DNA from: Gemmatimonadota bacterium
GTDB lineage: Bacteria; Gemmatimonadota; Gemmatimonadetes; Gemmatimonadales; GWC2-71-9
Direction: 5' to 3'
Assembly: GCA_009692185.1 (NCBI GenBank)
Contig: SHZT01000004.1
Location: 124,001 to 188,000, forward strand
DNA: 64,000 bases
Under the pieces are notes generated by a model. That model did not search any database and had not been told where the DNA came from. It was given only the letters and a program-made list of their open reading frames with translations. Each line of letters opens with the position of its first letter. Positions within the stretch are counted from its first letter, which is position 1. The position numbers and the translations under genes are program-made. Of this stretch, positions 30,610 through 40,251 are shown piece by piece.

Positions 30610-33600
30610 ATGCTGTCTCACCTCGTCGGCGCGATTCGATCGCTGCCGACGTTTTCGTCGTTGCTGGAATCGCTTCCGGCGCGTTCTGCCGAGACATCGG
30701 TCGCGGGTTTGCCCGGGTCCTCGCCGGCCGTGTTGCTCGCGGCGCTCGCCGAGGCCCTGCCGCAACGCGTGTTGCTGGTGGTGGCGCCCGGGCCCGCCGA
30801 AGCGGAGCGGTGGCTCGCGGACCTCGCGGTGCTCTCGCCGGAAGTCGCACGGCTCTACCCCCAGCGCGAGGCCCTGGGTGAAGAGGAGCCGCACTTTGAA
30901 ATCGCGGGCGAACGGGTCGAGACGCTGGCCGACATGCTGGCCGGGCGGGCGCGGCTGGTGGTCACGACGTTGCGAGCCACGGTGGAGCGGACCCGCATGC
31001 CCGCGGCGGTCGGCGCTGCCCGGCTGGACGTCGCGCGCGGCACGACGCTCCGCCCGCAGGACCTCATCGAACGTCTCCTCTCCATGGGCTACGAGCGGAA
31101 GCCGTCCGTGCTTGACGTCGCGCAGTTCGCCGTGCGGGGCGGGATCGTGGACGTCTACGGGTTCGGCATGGCCGGCCCCGCGCGCATCGAGTGGTCGGGA
31201 GACGAGGTCCAGAGCATTCGATACTTCGATTTGGACTCCCAACGCTCGGAGAAGGAGACGGATTCGATCACCGTGTTGCCCGTTCGGGCGAATGACGGGA
31301 TCCAAGCGGATGAGCGGATGAGCGGATGGGCGGATGAAAAGCTCGACAATCAACCGCTCAACCGCTCAACTGCTCATCCGCCCCGCCAATCGCTGCTGGA
31401 TCTTCTGCCGTCCGATGCGCTCCTCATTGTGACTGAGGGCGTCGAGCTCGCCGAAGTCGGCCGCATCTGGGACGAAGCAGTGCACCACCTGGACGTCGCG
31501 CGGCGGCGGGGGGAAGACGTGCCCGGGCGCGACACGATCTACCTCGCGCCGGAAACGTGGAGCGGCGCGTGGCAGGGATTCGCCCGCCTGTGGCTCAACC
31601 GCGAGCCGGCAGACGTGGACTTCCACATGTTCGCGCCCGAGGCGGTGGAGCGGGACATCGGGCGGATCGTGCGCCTGGCCCGCGGCCAGCCGGTCCTGGT
31701 GCTGTGTGACAACGAGGGCCAGCTCGAGCGGCTGGAGGAATTGATCGAGATCGCCGACCCCACGGCGCGGCACTCGGGCGTCCAGGTGACGCTCGCGCTG
31801 GGCGCGTTGCACGGCGGGTTCGTGCTCAAGGGCCTCACCGTCCTCACGGACCACGAAATCTTCCGCCGCGCCCGGCGGCTCCGGCGCCCGCGACGCTACC
31901 GGCAGTCGCTCACCGCGGGGGCCGCCGGCTCGCTCGCCACCGGCGACTACGTGGTGCACCTGGAGCACGGGATCGGGATCTACCGCGGCATCACGACGAT
32001 CGCGGTCGGCGAAAGCGCGCTCGAAGTGGCGGTGCTGGAGTACGAGGGCGGCGACCGGCTGAACGTCCCGCTCTACCGGCTGGACCAGATCGAGCCCTAC
32101 CGCGCGGCGCCCGACGCCGACTCGCCCGCGCCCCGCATCGACCAGCTGGGCTCCACGCGGTGGCGGAAGCAGCGCGCCACGACGGAGCGGGCGATCCGCG
32201 AGATGGCGGTGGAACTGCTTGACCTGTACGCCAGGCGGACCCTGGCCAAGGGCTCCGCGATGCCACCCGACACCAAGTGGCAGCGCGAACTGGAGTCGTC
32301 CTTCCTGTACGAAGACACGCCGGACCAGCGTTCGGCGACGCTGGCGGTGAAGCAGGACATGGAGCGCGCGCGGCCCATGGACCGCCTGGTCGTCGGCGAC
32401 GTAGGCTACGGGAAGACAGAGGTGGCGATTCGGGCCGCCTTCAAGGCGGTGCAGGGCGGCAAGCAGGTGGCAGTGCTGGTTCCGACGACGATTCTCGCGG
32501 AACAGCACGGCCGGACATTCGCCGACCGGATGGCGGATTTCCCCGTTCGGGTTGAAGTCCTGTCCCGCTTCCGCACGACCCGCGAGCAGAAGGACGTGTT
32601 GCGCCGGCTGAAGGAAGGCGTGGTGGACATCGTCATCGGGACCCATCGCCTGCTGTCCGCCGACGTGGAGTTCAAGGAACTGGGGCTCATCGTGGTGGAC
32701 GAGGAACACCGTTTCGGCGTCAAGCACAAAGAGCGGCTCAAGGCGCTCAAGCTCGAGATCCACGTGCTGACGCTGACCGCGACGCCCATTCCCCGGACGC
32801 TCCACCTGGCGCTGTCGGGTCTCAGGGACCTCACGCTGATCGAAACACCGCCGCGGGATCGTTCGCCGGTGCTCACGTTCGTCGAGCCGTGGGACGACGA
32901 GTTGCTGGAGGAGGCGCTCGCGCGCGAGCTGGATCGCGGCGGGCAGGCGTTCCTGGTGCACAACCGCATCGAGACGATCGAGTCCATTGGGCAACGCGTG
33001 AACCGGCTGGCGCCGCGCGCGCGGGTGGCCGTGGCCCACGGGCAGATGGCGGAGCGCGAACTGGATGACGTCATGCGCCGCTTCGTCGCCGGCGACGTGG
33101 ACGTCCTGGTGTCCACGATGATCGTCGAGTCGGGGCTCGACGTGCCGAACGCCAACACGATGATTGTCCATCACGCCGATCAGTTCGGCCTGGCCCAGCT
33201 CTACCAGTTGAGGGGCCGGGTGGGTCGCGGCCACCGTCGCGCGTACTGCTACCTGCTCGCGTCCGACCATTCAGACCAGGCCGCGGAAGAGCGCCTGCTC
33301 GTGCTGGAACACCACACCGAGCTGGGGTCGGGGTACCGTATCGCGCTTCGAGACCTGGAGATCCGGGGCGCCGGGAACCTCCTCGGGTCCCAGCAGTCCG
33401 GCCACGCGCATGCGGTCGGGTACGATCTCTACCTCCGCTGGCTCAACGATGCGGTCAAAGCGCTGAAGGGAGAGGCCGAAGGCGTAGTGCACCCACCGCC
33501 CGAGGTGAGCATGGACGGCGCGGCCCACCTGGCCGATGGATACATCACGGATGACGGGGCGAAACTCGACTTCTACCGGCGGCTGGCGCGGGCCAGCGAC

Positions 33601-33936
33601 CCCGGCGAGATTGCGATCTTGCGAGAGGAATTGCGCGACCGGTTCGGCCCATTGCCCGCGGAAGCAGACCGCCTGCTCATGGTCTGCGAGTTGCGGGCAC
33701 TTGGCGCCAAGGTCGGCCTGGAAACGGTGCTCGTCCGCGGCGACGAGGCGCGGCTCAACTTCCGCGCGGGCGCGGCGCCACGGCTGGCGCGGCTCCACGC
33801 GGCGCTGGACCAGGTGCAGTTCGCCGCCGAAGTCCGGCGCACCACGCCCCTTTCGCTCCGCCTTACTCGCCTGGGAGGGATCCCAATTGGGCCGGGATTG
33901 GTGCGCGCACTTGCCACCGCTGCGGGAGGAAATTGA
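30610..33936 (+). CDS. mfd: Transcription-repair coupling factor Mfd with repeat-encoded insert
   Basis: RPMDRLVVGDVGYGKTEVAIRAAFKAVQGGKQVAVLVPTTILAEQH, VDEEHRFGVKHKERLK, QLYQLRGRVGRGHRRAYCYLL. Confidence 0.97.
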   Translation: MLSHLVGAIRSLPTFSSLLESLPARSAETSVAGLPGSSPAVLLAALAEALPQRVLLVVAPGPAEAERWLADLAVLSPEVARLYPQREALGEEEPHFEIAGERVETLADMLAGRARLVVTTLRATVERTRMPAAVGAARLDVARGTTLRPQDLIERLLSMGYERKPSVLDVAQFAVRGGIVDVYGFGMAGPARIEWSGDEVQSIRYFDLDSQRSEKETDSITVLPVRANDGIQADERMSGWADEKLDNQPLNRSTAHPPRQSLLDLLPSDALLIVTEGVELAEVGRIWDEAVHHLDVARRRGEDVPGRDTIYLAPETWSGAWQGFARLWLNREPADVDFHMFAPEAVERDIGRIVRLARGQPVLVLCDNEGQLERLEELIEIADPTARHSGVQVTLALGALHGGFVLKGLTVLTDHEIFRRARRLRRPRRYRQSLTAGAAGSLATGDYVVHLEHGIGIYRGITTIAVGESALEVAVLEYEGGDRLNVPLYRLDQIEPYRAAPDADSPAPRIDQLGSTRWRKQRATTERAIREMAVELLDLYARRTLAKGSAMPPDTKWQRELESSFLYEDTPDQRSATLAVKQDMERARPMDRLVVGDVGYGKTEVAIRAAFKAVQGGKQVAVLVPTTILAEQHGRTFADRMADFPVRVEVLSRFRTTREQKDVLRRLKEGVVDIVIGTHRLLSADVEFKELGLIVVDEEHRFGVKHKERLKALKLEIHVLTLTATPIPRTLHLALSGLRDLTLIETPPRDRSPVLTFVEPWDDELLEEALARELDRGGQAFLVHNRIETIESIGQRVNRLAPRARVAVAHGQMAERELDDVMRRFVAGDVDVLVSTMIVESGLDVPNANTMIVHHADQFGLAQLYQLRGRVGRGHRRAYCYLLASDHSDQAAEERLLVLEHHTELGSGYRIALRDLEIRGAGNLLGSQQSGHAHAVGYDLYLRWLNDAVKALKGEAEGVVHPPPEVSMDGAAHLADGYITDDGAKLDFYRRLARASDPGEIAILREELRDRFGPLPAEADRLLMVCELRALGAKVGLETVLVRGDEARLNFRAGAAPRLARLHAALDQVQFAAEVRRTTPLSLRLTRLGGIPIGPGLVRALATAAGGN
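31304..31384. repeat. Element C: 8-bp-unit inverted tandem-repeat hairpin inside mfd
   Basis: AAGCGGATGAGCGGATGAGCGGATGGGCGGATG ... CAACCGCTCAACCGCTCAACTGCTCATCCGCCC. Confidence 0.94.
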
Positions 33937-35441
33937 TGGTGGGTGAAGCGATGGTGGGAGGGGATAAAACGATGGTGGATGGGGCGATGGTGGGTGAAGC
34001 GAAGGTCCCACCACCATCGCCCTTTCCACCATCGCCGTTCATACTGAGTCTATTCCTTCTCGTCGTCGTCCTCGCCGGTTGCGCGGATGCGTTCACCACC
34101 GACGTCAACGTCGTGGCCCGCGCCGGCTACTACGAGCTCACGGTAGACCGGCTGGGCGAGATGTTCGCCCAGGGCAAGGCGCTCACCGCCGAGCGCGACG
34201 TGGTGAAACGCGTCGCCCAGCTGTGGGTGGACTACGCGCTTTACGCCCAGCACGCGGTGACCGGCGACTCGATGCTCTCGACCAGCGACGTTCTCGCCGT
34301 CCTGTGGCCCGAGGTGCAGCAGCGGCGCGCGGATCATTTTCACGACGCGCTGGTGGCTGCGGGGGTCAAGCTCGACTCCTCAACGGTGGACAGCACGTAT
34401 GAAGTCGGTGACCTGCGGCTGATTCGCCACGTGTTGATCCGCACCGAACCGGCGATGGCGCCCCCGGCCAAGGCCGCCCGGCTCAGGGAGGCCGAGTCCA
34501 TCCGGGCGCGGCTCCGTTCCGGTGGCACTTGGGCCGAGGCCAACCGGAGGAACCAGGACCCCCGGGCCAAGGCCGAAAACGGCAGCCTCGGCGTCGTGTT
34601 CCGGGGCGCGTTGATGGGGCCTGTGGAGGACGCCGCGTTCGGGCTCGCCCCCGGTGGCATGTCCGAGATCGTCGAGAGCCCACTGGGGTATCACGTGGTC
34701 ACTCGCCCGAGGCTCCGGGATGCCCGCACGGAGTTCATCACCGGGGTCGAGGACCGTCTGATCGGCGCCCTGGATTCGGCTTACCTGGGCGGCATGGCCG
34801 CCCGCCGGCAATTCAAAGTCAGGAACGGGGCCGCGGCGAGGGCCCGGGTCGCGATTGCCGACCCGCTGGGGTCGGCCCGGTCGGGCGCGGTGCTGGCGAC
34901 GTTCGATGGCGGCACGTTCACGGTTGCGGACCTGGTCCGCTGGGTGGACGCGATGCCTCCCCAGCTCCGCGGGCAGATCGACCGCGCGGACGACGATCAA
35001 CTGGTCATGCTGATCAGCCAGATGATGCGGAACCAGGCGATGATGGTCGAGGCCGATAGCGCGGGCGTCACGCTGACACCGCTCGACATCACCGAGTTCA
35101 AGGACCTTTTGCGGCGGGATCTCGATATGCTGTCCAAGGCGCTCGGCATCGATGCCAGGGCCCTGCCGGATTCGGGATTGAGCGTCGAGGGCAAGATCCG
35201 GATGGCCGGCGTCAAGGTCGATGAGTATCTGGAAGCAGTGACCGCGAACCGGGCCAACTTCGTGGCGGTGCCGACGTTTCTCTCGGCGCGGTTGAGAGAA
35301 AAGAGTGACTGGCGGGTGATCTCGGCGGGCATCGATCGCGTGCTGGCGCGTGCCGAGGCACTCAGGGCAGCGATCGACAGTGCGCGGGCGGCGTCGCCGA
35401 CGCCCCCCTCCGTTCCGGACTCGGGAGGAAAGAAAGAATGA
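33933..35441 (+). CDS. Peptidylprolyl isomerase (parvulin-like), predicted lipoprotein
   Basis: FILSLFLLVVVLAGCADAF lipobox; LIRHVLIRT...GSLGVVFRGALMGPVEDAAFGLAPGGMSEIVESPLGYHVV. Confidence 0.76.
   Translation: MMVGEAMVGGDKTMVDGAMVGEAKVPPPSPFPPSPFILSLFLLVVVLAGCADAFTTDVNVVARAGYYELTVDRLGEMFAQGKALTAERDVVKRVAQLWVDYALYAQHAVTGDSMLSTSDVLAVLWPEVQQRRADHFHDALVAAGVKLDSSTVDSTYEVGDLRLIRHVLIRTEPAMAPPAKAARLREAESIRARLRSGGTWAEANRRNQDPRAKAENGSLGVVFRGALMGPVEDAAFGLAPGGMSEIVESPLGYHVVTRPRLRDARTEFITGVEDRLIGALDSAYLGGMAARRQFKVRNGAAARARVAIADPLGSARSGAVLATFDGGTFTVADLVRWVDAMPPQLRGQIDRADDDQLVMLISQMMRNQAMMVEADSAGVTLTPLDITEFKDLLRRDLDMLSKALGIDARALPDSGLSVEGKIRMAGVKVDEYLEAVTANRANFVAVPTFLSARLREKSDWRVISAGIDRVLARAEALRAAIDSARAASPTPPSVPDSGGKKE
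33935..34036. repeat. Element D: ~15-bp-unit inverted tandem-repeat element at the start of the PPIase gene
   Basis: Four GATGGTGGRTGRRGC-like units followed by CCCACCACCATCGCCCTTTCCACCATCGCC. Confidence 0.88.
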
Positions 35442-36745
35442 ACAAAGGCATCATTTCCGCGTTGATCCTAGTGGCATCAGCGTCATCGGTGGCCGCCCAG
35501 GAACCCGTGTGGCGCCCGGTCGATCGCATCGCCGCGATCGTCGGCGGCAAGCCCATCATGATGTCGCAGGTGGAAGAAGGCGTGAACGTGCGGCGCGCCA
35601 ACGGTGCCGCGCCGGCGACCCCGGCCGCGCTGGATTCCGTCCGGCGGTCCATTCTCATTTCGCTGGTAAACCTCGAGCTGGTGGTCCAGGCGGCCCAGCG
35701 CGACACGATGATCAAGCTCCAGGACCAGGCCATTCAGCAGCAGGTGGATGACGCCATCAGGCAGATCCGGGACCAGTACGGTTCGGATCTCGAGTTCCAG
35801 CGGCAAATCAAGTTGTCCGGGTTCCCGGGCATCGAGGACTACCGCCGCTGGCTGTACGAGCAGAAACGCAAGGAAGCGCTCCAGACCGAGTTCACCGGCC
35901 GGCTCCGGCAGAAAGGCGTGATCAAGTCGGTGCCGCCGACGGACAAGGAGGCCCGCGAGTACTACGAGGCCACCAAGCCGCTCCAGCCCAAGCGGCCCGC
36001 GTCCGTCTCGTTCCGGCAGATCGTCATCGGGCCCAAGCCCGACAGCTCGGCCCTGGCGACGGCGTTCAAGCGGGCGGATTCGCTGGTGCTCCAGCTCCGG
36101 AAGGGAGCCGACTTCAATACGCTGGCCAAGCGCTTCTCCGAGGACGCGGCGACGAAGGAACAGGGCGGGGAACTCAACTGGTTCCGCCTTGGGTCGGGCA
36201 TGGTGCGAGAGTTCGAGCAGGCCGCGTTCGCCATGAGGCCCGGACAGATCTCGGACCCGGTGCGCTCGGCGTTCGGGTACCACATTATCCAGGTCGAGCG
36301 CGTGGAGCCGGCGGAAATCCAGGCCCGGCACATTCTCATCATTCCGGTACTGACCCAGGCTAACCTGGAGGCGGCCAACACGTTGGTGGACTCCGTGGCC
36401 CGGCTCGTCCGGGCCGGGGTATCATGGGACTCGCTGTCGCGGGCAAACGACGATGCGTCGGAAGAGAAGCTCGTCGAAGGCATTCCGCGGACCGCGTTGC
36501 CCGAGGAGTACTACGCGGTGCTGCAGGACACGAAGGCGGGCGACATCGTTGGGCCATTTCAGGTGAAATCGACGACGGGCGTTCCCAAGCACGCCATCGT
36601 CCAGTTCCGCGAGGCACGGCCCGAAGGCGAGTACGCGTTCGAGGAGCTGCGGGACCAGATTCGCAGCCGCCTCTCGGACGATAACGCCATGAAGCGCTAC
36701 ATCGAGACCCTACGCAAGCAGACCTACGTCGACATCCGCTACTAG
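35438..36745 (+). CDS. SurA-like periplasmic peptidylprolyl isomerase
   Basis: VDRIAAIVGGKPIMMSQVEEGV; two parvulin segments (ADFNTLAKRFSEDAATKEQGGELNWFRLGSGM..., IQARHILIIPV). Confidence 0.9.
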   Translation: MNKGIISALILVASASSVAAQEPVWRPVDRIAAIVGGKPIMMSQVEEGVNVRRANGAAPATPAALDSVRRSILISLVNLELVVQAAQRDTMIKLQDQAIQQQVDDAIRQIRDQYGSDLEFQRQIKLSGFPGIEDYRRWLYEQKRKEALQTEFTGRLRQKGVIKSVPPTDKEAREYYEATKPLQPKRPASVSFRQIVIGPKPDSSALATAFKRADSLVLQLRKGADFNTLAKRFSEDAATKEQGGELNWFRLGSGMVREFEQAAFAMRPGQISDPVRSAFGYHIIQVERVEPAEIQARHILIIPVLTQANLEAANTLVDSVARLVRAGVSWDSLSRANDDASEEKLVEGIPRTALPEEYYAVLQDTKAGDIVGPFQVKSTTGVPKHAIVQFREARPEGEYAFEELRDQIRSRLSDDNAMKRYIETLRKQTYVDIRY

Positions 36746-36812
36746 GTCCGGCCGCGCGCGTCCCCGCGTCGCGATCACCCTCGGCGACCCGCGGGGGATC
36801 GGCCCGGAAATC

Positions 36813-37715
36813 GTGGCCGCGGTCCTCAGGGATCCCCCCGTGGCGGCGGACTACGTCGTCATCGGCCCGGCCGATCTCATCTGGGATCTTCCCGGAGAAC
36901 AGGTTGCCGTTGGAGGGACTGGAGACGAGAGACGCGAGACAAGTGGTACGCGTCCCTCGTCTCGCGTCTTCCCCATCACCATGGTCCCGCAGGTCGCCGG
37001 GAAACTCGCCGGACTGGCTGTGGAAGATGCTGTCCGCCGCGCTCTCTCCGGTGACGTGGATGCCATCGTCACTGCTCCCGCCGAAAAGAAAGCGCTGCAC
37101 CTGGCCGGGTATCAGTACCCGGGCCACACTGAGTGGCTCGCGGCGCTGGCAGGCAACGTGCCGGTCGCCATGATGCTCGCCTCCGATCGCCTCAGGGTCG
37201 TGCTGGTCACGACCCACCTCGCGCTCAAGGACGTTCCGGCCTCCCTGACCCAGGGCAAGATCGTGAGCGTGGGACGGGTGACGAGGGACGCGTTGCGGGC
37301 ATGGTGGGGCATCGAGAGCCCAAGGCTCGCCCTGTGTGCGCTCAACCCCCACGCCGGTGAGGGCGGCATGTTCGGCAAGGAAGACGAGACGATCCTCGCC
37401 CCGGCCGCGCGGCTCCTGGACGCTGCGGGACCGCTCCCGGCTGATACGGTGTTCGTCAGGGCGATCAAGGGAGAGTTCGATGCGGTGCTGGCGCCATATC
37501 ACGACGTGGGCATGACTGCCATCAAGGTGGCGTCATTCGGTCACGCGGTGAACATCACGCTTGGTCTTCCGTTCATCCGCACGTCGCCCGATCATGGAAC
37601 GGCGTTCGATATCGCAGGGAAGGGCATCGCGGACGCCAGCTCGATGCGGGAGGCGGTGAAGATGGCCGTGCAGTTGGCGGGGCGGAAGCAAGCGGATGAG
37701 CGGATGAGCGGATGA
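36813..37715 (+). CDS. pdxA: 4-hydroxythreonine-4-phosphate dehydrogenase (5' end extends to about 36750)
   Basis: VAITLGDPRGIGPEIVAAVLRD upstream of the listed start; ALNPHAGEGGMFGKEDE, LPFIRTSPDHGTAFDIAGKGIAD. Confidence 0.92.
   Translation: MAAVLRDPPVAADYVVIGPADLIWDLPGEQVAVGGTGDERRETSGTRPSSRVFPITMVPQVAGKLAGLAVEDAVRRALSGDVDAIVTAPAEKKALHLAGYQYPGHTEWLAALAGNVPVAMMLASDRLRVVLVTTHLALKDVPASLTQGKIVSVGRVTRDALRAWWGIESPRLALCALNPHAGEGGMFGKEDETILAPAARLLDAAGPLPADTVFVRAIKGEFDAVLAPYHDVGMTAIKVASFGHAVNITLGLPFIRTSPDHGTAFDIAGKGIADASSMREAVKMAVQLAGRKQADERMSG
36921..36973. repeat. Element G: 7-bp-unit inverted repeat inside pdxA
   Basis: GGAGACGAGAGACGCGAGACAAG ... CCCTCGTCTCGCGTCTTCCCC. Confidence 0.85.
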
Positions 37716-37783
37716 GCGCATGAGCGGACGACGCCTGATGTCCCGTTCTTTATCTGCTCATCCGCCTATCCGCTCATCCGTCC
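37690..37783. repeat. Element E: 8-bp-unit inverted tandem-repeat hairpin across the pdxA stop
   Basis: AAGCGGATGAGCGGATGAGCGGATGAGCGCATGAGCGGACG ... TCTGCTCATCCGCCTATCCGCTCATCCGTCC. Confidence 0.94.
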
Positions 37784-38140
37784 ACGGAGCCCTCCATGCA
37801 GACTGATGCTCGAGAGATTTCAATGGATGATCTGCGGGACGCGCTATCCCGAGGCGAGCCGGTCACCGTGCTCGACATTCGTCACGCCCCGGACAGTGCC
37901 GAGTGGTCCATTCCCGGCAGTCTCCACTTGGACGTGTACGACGCCGTCGGGATGAACGATGCCGGGGCGCTCGGTGCTTTCACCCCGCCGTCCAGCGCGC
38001 CGGTTGTCACCGTGTGCTACCGCGGCAACACCAGCCTCCTCGCCATGGCCCAGCTTCGCCAGCGCGGCATCGAGGCCGTGTCGCTCCACGGCGGGATGCG
38101 GGCGTGGACGCTGGCGTGGAACGTGGCGGACGTGGAAGGG

Positions 38141-38171
38141 GTGGATGGGCGGATAGGCGGATGGGCGGATG
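38141..38171. repeat. Element F: 8-bp tandem arm inside the rhodanese-MBL gene
   Basis: GTGGATGGGCGGATAGGCGGATGGGCGGATG. Confidence 0.9.
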
Positions 38172-38527
38172 TTTTGCAAGTTCGGCGCACAGGAAAGGGC
38201 TGCCTGTCCTACCTCGTGGGATCCGCCGGTAAGGCTGCCGTGATTGATCCGTCCATCGATGCGCAGGTCTACATGGACCTGGCGGCAGAGCGGAAATGGA
38301 CGATCGTGGCGGTCCTCGACACCCACGTCCATGCCGATCACCTTTCGCGAGCGCGCACGCTGGTGGAAATGTCCGGTGCGAAGGTCTACCTGCCGGCGCA
38401 GAACCGCGTGAAGTACCCGTTCACGGCATTGAACGACGGCGATGTGGTGACAGTGGGCGACGCGACCCTCACGACGTTGGCAACTCCCGGCCACACATTC
38501 GAAAGCGCCTGCTACCTGCTGGAATCA

Positions 38528-38544
38528 CCATCCGCCCATCCGCC
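38528..38544. repeat. Element F': short complementary 8-bp tandem arm at the frameshift of the rhodanese-MBL gene
   Basis: CCATCCGCCCATCCGCC; its reverse complement GGCGGATGGGCGGATGG matches element F over about 16 nt. Confidence 0.9.
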
Positions 38545-38911
38545 GTCTTTTCCGGCGACACGCTCTTCCTCGCGAGCGTTGGCCGTCCTGGCCTCGCCGC
38601 CAAGGCCGACGAGGAAACCAAGAAGCGTGCGGGGCTGCTCTACGCCTCGCTCCAGCGGCTCAAGGCCCTGCCCGCGACGACCCTCGTCCTGCCCTGCCAC
38701 ACGAGTGAGCCGGTGGCCTTCGATGGGAAGGCGCTGTCATGTACGATAGAAGAAGCGTGTCGCAACGCGAAGATGCTGAGCCTGTCCGAAGCGGATTTTG
38801 TTGAGGCCCTGCTGGCCCGAATCCCCGCACCACCGGCCAACCACCTGCGCATTGTCCAGCTGAACGAAAGGGGAGAACTGCCTGCGGACCCGAGGGACCT
38901 GGAGGCCGGGG

Positions 38912-40249
<1,338 letters not shown>

Positions 40250-40251
40250 TG

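Noticed and set aside
31366-33270. 634-aa minus-strand ORF antisense to mfd
   Set aside because: High-GC shadow ORF; low-complexity His/Arg/Gln-rich translation and the opposite strand encodes a full Mfd.
26103-37783. Classical REP/MITE or IS insertion
   Set aside because: No transposase, no shared terminal sequence across elements of different unit type and no clear target-site duplication by eye; kept as an open novel-family hypothesis instead.
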